Position numbers and translations under genes: made by a program. Below, piece by piece: positions 5,934 to 10,502 of a stretch of 10,502 nt of DNA. The notes beneath the pieces were generated by a model. The model searched no databases and was not told where the DNA came from. It worked only from the letters and a program-made list of their open reading frames with translations. The DNA comes from DATKZH01 sp964475955. Lineage in GTDB: Bacteria; Planctomycetota; Planctomycetia; Pirellulales; Thermoguttaceae. The DNA lies in contig CAYYZY010000249.1 in NCBI GenBank assembly GCA_964475955.1, positions 1 to 10,502 on the forward strand. Direction: 5' to 3'. Positions within the stretch are counted from its first letter, which is position 1. Each line of letters opens with the position of its first letter.

Positions 5934-6839
5934 ATGACCGGTTCCCCGTCGATCACCCCTGGGACGCCCGAAACGCGCCCGGAAATCCTGGCGCTGGTGT
6001 TCGGCGACCTGCCGGCGGAAGCGCGTGCCGAGCGGATCGCGGCACTTCTGTCCGACCCGACTCCGCTCGACGCAGTCCGTGCGGCGTTCCGCGGCGACCG
6101 GCTCGTTGGCGGCGTGTTCGCCGAGGTACAACCCGGCCGGGCGGCCGTGGTTTGGCCTCCCCGCCTGGTGCCGGGCGAGCCGAGCGGCACGGCCGAGCGG
6201 TTACTCGACGCGGTCTCGGAGCATCTCACTTCCCAGGACGTTCGCGTGGCCTACGGGCTGTTGGAGCCGGGTGCCGAGCGCGACGCCGCCGGCCTCTCAG
6301 CAGCCGGTTTCGAGCCGGTCGCCGAGCTGCTCTACCTGGTGAGCCTCGACGAGACGTTCCCCCACGCCCCGCCCCCGAGTCCGTTGCACTTCGAGCCGTA
6401 CTGCGAGGCCCGCCAAGATCGCCTCGCGCGGGTCGTGGAAGCCACCTACGAAGCGACGCTCGACTGCCCCCGGCTGAATGGGATCCGCCGGATGGAAGAC
6501 GTGCTGGCGGGCTATCGGGCGACGGGGACTTTCAGCCCCAGGCGCTGGCTGCTGGTCCGGCACGCCGGGGAAGACGTCGGCTGCCTCCTGCTGGCCGACC
6601 ACGCCGAGCAGGAGAGCTGGGAGCTGGTCTACATGGGGCTGGTGCCCTCGGCCCGCGGTCGCGGGTGGGGGGGCGACGTCGCCCGGCACGCGCAGTGGCT
6701 CGCACGGCAAGCGGGGCGGCCGCGCTTGGTGCTGGCGGTCGATTCGGCCAACGGCCCGGCGGTGCGCATGTACTCTAAGCTCGGCTTCCATCCCTGGGAC
6801 CGGCGGCAGGTGTACCTGAAAGTCTTCGGGGCGGCGTGA
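5934..6839 (+). CDS. GNAT-family N-acetyltransferase (probable tandem GNAT fold)
   Basis: 301 residues. The C-terminal half is a clear GNAT domain using acetyl-CoA. Strand and P-loop (motif A) are YMGLVPSARGRGWGGDVARHA (residues 233-253), with the pyrophosphate-binding R-G-R-G-W-G. Motif B is VDSANGPAVRMYSKLGF (269-285), with the usual Asn and Tyr. The N-terminal half (about 15-140) has the strand/helix rhythm of a second, degenerate GNAT domain (FRGDRLVGGVFAEVQPG, then LLEPGAERDAAGLSAAGF) but lacks the acetyl-CoA loop, like the two-domain layout of mycothiol synthase. The middle DCPRLNGIRRMEDVLAGY (178-195) may contribute to the acceptor site. Substrate unknown. The ATG at 5934 is preceded only by a distant GAGG (5918-5921). 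It lies 14 bases after nnrE, so it is probably co-transcribed. Confidence 0.87.
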   Translation: MTGSPSITPGTPETRPEILALVFGDLPAEARAERIAALLSDPTPLDAVRAAFRGDRLVGGVFAEVQPGRAAVVWPPRLVPGEPSGTAERLLDAVSEHLTSQDVRVAYGLLEPGAERDAAGLSAAGFEPVAELLYLVSLDETFPHAPPPSPLHFEPYCEARQDRLARVVEATYEATLDCPRLNGIRRMEDVLAGYRATGTFSPRRWLLVRHAGEDVGCLLLADHAEQESWELVYMGLVPSARGRGWGGDVARHAQWLARQAGRPRLVLAVDSANGPAVRMYSKLGFHPWDRRQVYLKVFGAA

Positions 6840-6852
6840 AACCGCGTACCTG

Positions 6853-6889
6853 GGCCGGAGGCGGCGCTCCGTAGGGGCAGACTCCGGCC
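6853..6889 (+). terminator. Nested hairpin after the GNAT gene
   Basis: Outer arms GGCCGGAG/CTCCGGCC (6853-6860/6882-6889) are perfect. An inner helix 6866-6870/6874-6878 closes on GTA and contains a T.G pair at 6868/6876 that is a wobble only on the plus strand. Lying 13 bases past the stop codon it suits a 3' end, but no T run follows (only a moderately T-containing 6891-6900), so it could equally be the first helix of the efflux leader. Confidence 0.4.
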
Positions 6890-6900
6890 GGTTCCGTCTT

Positions 6901-6921
6901 GCCGGTTGTATGACAACCGGC
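6901..6921. repeat. 9-base perfect inverted repeat, possible operator
   Basis: GCCGGTTGT (6901-6909) and ACAACCGGC (6913-6921) are perfect complements around ATG. Two-fold symmetry of about 20 bases ahead of an efflux operon is typical of a TetR- or MarR-type operator. It is also a stable RNA hairpin, and it lies 255 bases before the adaptor start. No regulator gene is in the window. Confidence 0.4.
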
Positions 6922-7175
6922 CCCGTTGTGGAGGACGGAATGCCATGGGGCCAGCGGATTGGACCACCCCCGGCCGCGGCTCGTTCGCCAGACCGCGTCG
7001 GGCCATGCGTGCGCGATTTTGGCGTTGCCCTCCAGGAGGGGCGGCTTGTCGTTTTTCCGCCAGATCGGTCCGCGTCTGGCGCGGGGCTGCAAATTGAGGA
7101 GATAGGGCCGGGGCTCCTCGAACGTCTACCCATGCGCCGATTGCGGCGCAGCCACCTTCCGCAGCCTTCCCAAAA

Positions 7176-8657
7176 ATGACTGACCCTACGCCCAAAGCGG
7201 ACCATTGCGCCGAGGCTTTCCCCGGGGACTTGGCGTCGGAGCAGACACCGGGGGAAAGGACCGGTTCCCCGAGTCCCGCAACGGCGTCGCCAGCGGGGGC
7301 CGCGTCCGGCGGGGCCGCGGGGAGGCGCTCCGTGGTGGTCCGCTCGGTGATTTCCGTGGCGCTGATCGGCGCCGGCGTGGCCATCTTTGCGGCGCTGGGC
7401 CACGGGAACCCGCCCGGGAAGCGGGAGGCGAGAGCGGCCTCGAAGCCGATCGTCGAGGTGCAGCCGGTCGAGCAACACGCCGGCGGGATCGACTTCGAGG
7501 TCGACGGCGTCGTGGTCCCGTTCCGCGAGATCGAGGTGCCGGCCGAGGTGGCCGGGCGGATCGCGTTTCGCTCGGAGAACTGCCGCATCGGGCACACCGT
7601 GAAGCAGGGTGAGCTGCTGGTGCGGATCGCGCCCGAGGACTACGACCTGGAAGTCCGCCGCCTGGAGGAACAGGAGAAGCAGGCGCAGGCCGAACTCAAG
7701 GAGTTGGAGGTCGACGTCGAAGCGCGGCGCCGGCAGATCGAGTTGGCCGAGGAAGACCTGGCGATCACGCAGCGCGATCTCGCGCGCGTCGAGAAGCTCC
7801 GGGCGCAGCACGTCACCAGTGAGGCGGAGATCGACGCGGCCAAGCTCAATGAGCTTCAGGCTCGCGACGCCGTGCAGACCGAGACCGACCAACTCGCGCT
7901 CTTGGAGGCGAGCCGGGAGCGGCTCACCAGCGCGTGCGCGCTGGCCGCGCGCCAGTTGGAGAAAGCGCGATTGGAGCTGTCGCGCACCGAGATCGCGTCG
8001 CCCATCGACGGCGTGATCACGCAGGAGACGATCGAGCAGGGCTGCTACGTCCAGCGCGGGGGCGTGGTGGCCGTGATCCAGGACACGTCGTCGATGGAGG
8101 TCCGTTGCAGCCTCCAAATGAAGGAAATGCACTGGATCTGGCAATCGTCGAACGAGGGGAGCGGGCCGAGCCGGCGGGAGAACCCTTACCACTTCCCTCG
8201 AACGCCCGTCACGGTGGTCTACGCGATGTCGTCGGCCCGAATCCGGTGGCGGGGCGTGCTGCAATACTACGAGGGCGCCCAGGTCGATGAACGGACGCGC
8301 ATGGTGCCGTGCCGCGTGCGCGTCGACGCGCCGTCGGAGGCGAAGGTCGAGTCGGCGTCGGCCGCGGTGAGCGCGCCGGCCTTGATGGCGGGCATGTTCG
8401 TCACCGTGCGCGTCCACTCCAAGCCGGCGATTCCACTGCTCGAGCTGCCGGAGGCCGCCGTGCAGCCGGGCGGCACCGTGTGGACGGTCAAGGACGGCCG
8501 TTTGCATGAGGTGCCGGTGCGCGTGGCCCACGCCACGCCGGAGGAAGTGATCGCCTATGCCGACGAGACGGGCCTGGCGGCGGAAGACCTCGTCGTGGTC
8601 TCTCCGCTTGCCGCGCCCGTCGAGAACGCCGCCGTTACCCTCCTGGGGGAAGAATGA
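7176..8657 (+). CDS. RND efflux periplasmic adaptor (membrane fusion protein, HlyD/AcrA type)
   Basis: 493 residues; it links an RND pump to an outer-membrane channel across the periplasm. The order fits the family. An N-terminal cytosolic tail rich in Pro, Ala, Ser and Gly (1-52) precedes one membrane anchor (about 53-74, SVVVRSVISVALIGAGVAIFAAL). Then come the first lipoyl half (about 118-152, VPAEVAGRIA...VKQGELLVRI), a long charged coiled-coil hairpin (about 153-270), the second lipoyl half TEIASPIDGVI (271-281), a beta-barrel and a membrane-proximal domain (to 490). Unlike AcrA it has no lipoprotein cysteine but a transmembrane anchor, and the roughly 50-residue cytosolic tail is unusual. 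The start at 7176 lacks a Shine-Dalgarno sequence; no better in-frame start is apparent. Its stop overlaps the permease start (ATGA, 8654-8657), which indicates translational coupling. Confidence 0.9.
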   Translation: MTDPTPKADHCAEAFPGDLASEQTPGERTGSPSPATASPAGAASGGAAGRRSVVVRSVISVALIGAGVAIFAALGHGNPPGKREARAASKPIVEVQPVEQHAGGIDFEVDGVVVPFREIEVPAEVAGRIAFRSENCRIGHTVKQGELLVRIAPEDYDLEVRRLEEQEKQAQAELKELEVDVEARRRQIELAEEDLAITQRDLARVEKLRAQHVTSEAEIDAAKLNELQARDAVQTETDQLALLEASRERLTSACALAARQLEKARLELSRTEIASPIDGVITQETIEQGCYVQRGGVVAVIQDTSSMEVRCSLQMKEMHWIWQSSNEGSGPSRRENPYHFPRTPVTVVYAMSSARIRWRGVLQYYEGAQVDERTRMVPCRVRVDAPSEAKVESASAAVSAPALMAGMFVTVRVHSKPAIPLLELPEAAVQPGGTVWTVKDGRLHEVPVRVAHATPEEVIAYADETGLAAEDLVVVSPLAAPVENAAVTLLGEE

Positions 8658-10502
8658 GATCTTTGGTGCGCTGGGCCGTGTCGAACGCGCCGGCCATGAA
8701 CGTGCTGATGGTCACGGTCATGGTCGTCGGGGGGATCTGCACCGTCTCGCTCAACCGCGAGGTGTTCCCCGAATTCGACCTCGACACGATCGTCGTCTCC
8801 GTGCCCTACCCCGGCGCGTCGCCCGACGAAGTTGAGGAGGGGATCTGCCAAAAGATCGAGGAGGCCGTTCGGTCGGTGAAGGGGATCAAGAAGATCACCT
8901 CGACGGCCATGGAGGGGTCGGGCACGGTGACGGTCGAGTTGGAGAGCGACGTGCACGACGCGGACCGGGTGCTCAACGAGGTCCGCTCGGAGGTGGACCA
9001 GATCTCGAGCTTCCCCGTCATGAGCGAGGACGAGGAGGTTCGGCTGATGACGATCCAGGAGACGGCCATTCGCGTCGGGGTCCTCGGCCCGCCGCGGCGC
9101 GACGCCGATTCGGACCTGCAACTCCGCGAAGTGGCCGAACGGGTTCGCGACGGCCTGCTGCTGTTGCCGGGCGTGTCGGACGTCCAGATCACCGGCGCCC
9201 GCGATTACCAGATCGACATCGAGATCCCCGAACAGACGCTTCGCGCGTACGGCCTGTCGCTGAGGGACGTGGCCGACGTGGTCCGGCGCGAGAATTTCGA
9301 GTTGCCCGGCGGCACGATCCGGGCGACCTCCCAGGAGGTGCTGGTCCGGGGGCACAACCGGCGGGTCCGCGGAGAAGAGATCGCCAAACTGCCGTTGGTT
9401 ACCGACCCCGGCGGGGCGGTGCTCACGATCGGCGACCTGGGCGTCGTGCGCGACGAGTTCACCGACACGGCCGCCCTTTGCGAAATCAACGGCGAGCCGG
9501 GCTTGGCGCTCTCGGTGATCCGCAACACCACCGAAGACCTGCTCGCCGTGGTCGACGCGGTCTACGACTACGTCGACTCGGCCGAGCTGCCTGAAGGATA
9601 TCGGCTGATCACCTGGTGCGACCGGTCGGCGGAGGTTCGCGGCCGGGTGCAGCTCCTGGTCGCCAACGGCCTTCAGGGGCTGTTGCTCGTGTTCTTGCTC
9701 CTGGCCCTCTTTCTCGACCTGCGGCTGGCGTTTTGGACGGCGGCGGCCATCCCGTTCTGCATCCTCGGCACGGGCATTTACCTTTACTTCACCGGGCAGA
9801 CGCTGAACATGCTTTCGATGTTCGCGTTCATCATGGCGCTGGGGATCCTGGTGGATGACGCGATTGTTGTGGGCGAAAACATTCATTCACACCGGGAGTC
9901 GGGCAAGCCGGCCGGGAAGGCGGCGATCGACGGCACCTGCGAGGTCGCCCCGGCGGTGAGCGTTTCCGTGCTGACCACGATCATCGCCTTCGTGCCGCTG
10001 TTGTTCGTCGCCGGGATGATGGGCAAGTTCATCTCCGTGCTCCCGGTGGCCCTGATCGCCATCCTCGTCCTCTCGCTCGTGGAGTGCTTCACGATCTTCG
10101 CCTGCCACATGGCACACGAAGAAAACGGCGTCTTCCGGCTGTTGGACGTCGTCTTCTACGTCTTCCGCCCGGTGATCTCGCTGCTTCGGTGGCTGAACGT
10201 CCGGGCGGGCCGCGGCCTGGAGTGGTTCGTTGCCCGGGTCTACCGCCCCACGCTGACGCGCGCGGTGGCCAACCGTTGGGTGGTCATCTCCGGGGCCCTG
10301 GGCGCGCTGATCGTCTCCGTCGGCCTGGTTCGCGCCGGGGTCGTTCCGTTCATGCTGATGCGGAAGATCGACAGCGCCAACCTGGTCGCTTCCGTGGCGT
10401 TTCCCGACGGCACGCCCGGCCGCGTCACCGACCGCTGGACGCGCGAGATCGAGGAGGCCTTCTGGCGCGTCAACGACGAGTTTGCCAAGGACGGCTCGCC
10501 GC
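8654..10502 (+). CDS. RND-family efflux permease (AcrB type), 3' end beyond the window
   Basis: The first 616 residues of a transporter normally about 1000-1100 long; the frame is open to the right edge. The N-terminus MRSLVRWAVSNAPAMNVLM leads into TM1 (about 15-30), then FPEFDLDTIVVSVPYPGASPDEVEEGI, the standard start of the porter domain. The porter region (about 40-330) includes GVSDVQITGARDYQIDIEI. TM2-TM6 follow from about residue 333. TM4 carries LGILVDDAIVVGEN with D401 and D402, the aspartate pair that relays protons in AcrB. After TM6 comes a cytoplasmic linker and TM7 (VISGALGALIVSVGLV), and the second porter half begins at SANLVASVAFPDGTPG. Function: proton-driven export with the adaptor encoded just upstream. 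Substrate class (drug, metal or lipid) cannot be told from this part; no heavy-metal signature was noticed. The start overlaps the adaptor stop by four bases. Confidence 0.93.
   Translation, partial: MRSLVRWAVSNAPAMNVLMVTVMVVGGICTVSLNREVFPEFDLDTIVVSVPYPGASPDEVEEGICQKIEEAVRSVKGIKKITSTAMEGSGTVTVELESDVHDADRVLNEVRSEVDQISSFPVMSEDEEVRLMTIQETAIRVGVLGPPRRDADSDLQLREVAERVRDGLLLLPGVSDVQITGARDYQIDIEIPEQTLRAYGLSLRDVADVVRRENFELPGGTIRATSQEVLVRGHNRRVRGEEIAKLPLVTDPGGAVLTIGDLGVVRDEFTDTAALCEINGEPGLALSVIRNTTEDLLAVVDAVYDYVDSAELPEGYRLITWCDRSAEVRGRVQLLVANGLQGLLLVFLLLALFLDLRLAFWTAAAIPFCILGTGIYLYFTGQTLNMLSMFAFIMALGILVDDAIVVGENIHSHRESGKPAGKAAIDGTCEVAPAVSVSVLTTIIAFVPLLFVAGMMGKFISVLPVALIAILVLSLVECFTIFACHMAHEENGVFRLLDVVFYVFRPVISLLRWLNVRAGRGLEWFVARVYRPTLTRAVANRWVVISGALGALIVSVGLVRAGVVPFMLMRKIDSANLVASVAFPDGTPGRVTDRWTREIEEAFWRVNDEFAKDGSP

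Larger units (their letters stand above)
6840..7175 (+). promoter_or_regulatory. Hairpin-rich gap and leader before the efflux operon
   Basis: 336 bases without a convincing gene. An 89-residue frame at 6910-7179 runs into the adaptor start but shows no family features. Besides the repeats at 6853-6889 and 6901-6921 it contains 7028-7032/7036-7040, GCCAGA/TCTGGC (7059-7064/7075-7080), GAGGAG/CTCCTC (7096-7101/7114-7119) and TGCGCCG/CGGCGCA (7133-7139/7144-7150). The last ends 25 bases before the adaptor ATG. No clear promoter boxes and no Shine-Dalgarno are visible. Part of this may be a structured leader controlling the operon; no known riboswitch class is recognised. Confidence 0.35.

Noticed and set aside
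6910..7179. An 89-codon plus-strand frame before the adaptor gene
   Set aside because: Its start ATG is the loop of the palindrome at 6901-6921, it has no recognisable features, and it runs through four inverted repeats into the adaptor start.
6297..8531. A 744-codon open frame on the minus strand over the GNAT gene and the adaptor gene
   Set aside because: It is antisense to two well-recognised proteins. Its translation is Arg/His/Leu/Asp-rich with no family motif, which is typical of shadow frames in GC-rich coding DNA.
1..10502. CRISPR array or an insertion sequence with terminal repeats and transposase
   Set aside because: No regularly spaced identical repeats of CRISPR length and no transposase-like protein in the window; the only tandem repeats are the short G-tract arrays.

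Overview
The window looks like a chromosomal segment from a GC-rich planctomycete (Planctomycetota, most likely the Pirellulales side). The evidence is indirect. GC is very high, several neighbouring genes are functionally unrelated and widely spaced, and a groES stands alone without groEL. There is an FmdB-type zinc ribbon with a Cys/Gly tail, a secreted squalene-cyclase-like repeat protein, a PD40-type propeller, and a membrane fusion protein with a long Pro/Ala/Ser cytosolic tail. No marker gene settles the taxonomy.

Layout, left to right. Bases 1-877 hold no convincing protein. Bases 54-419 are tiled with mutually compatible stem-loops. Three non-Watson-Crick positions in them become G.U wobbles only on the minus strand, so I call a structured RNA read right to left. 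Its size and layout fit the omega-RNA (HEARO) of an IscB/IsrB-type element whose protein would lie off the left edge. Two further large inverted repeats (686-726 and 767-799) and a possible promoter precede groES (878-1165). Next come a secreted alpha/alpha-toroid protein (1383-2540), tandem hairpins, a short nitroreductase (2691-3218), and a secreted ten-repeat beta-propeller (3314-4738) bracketed by two G-tract arrays. A small zinc-ribbon gene follows on the minus strand (4817-5041).

Diverging from it is a two-gene unit: stand-alone NAD(P)HX epimerase nnrE (5230-5919) and, 14 bases later, a GNAT acetyltransferase (5934-6839). A 336-base gap full of inverted repeats (6840-7175) leads to an efflux operon. 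This encodes an RND periplasmic adaptor (7176-8657) that overlaps the RND permease (8654 to the right edge, incomplete) by ATGA.

The only clear functional partnership is the adaptor/permease pair, which would form an inner-membrane proton-driven exporter. The nnrE-GNAT pair is probably co-transcribed, but no shared pathway is evident. The most interesting part is the left-edge structured RNA. The G-tract arrays and the hairpin-rich efflux leader come next.
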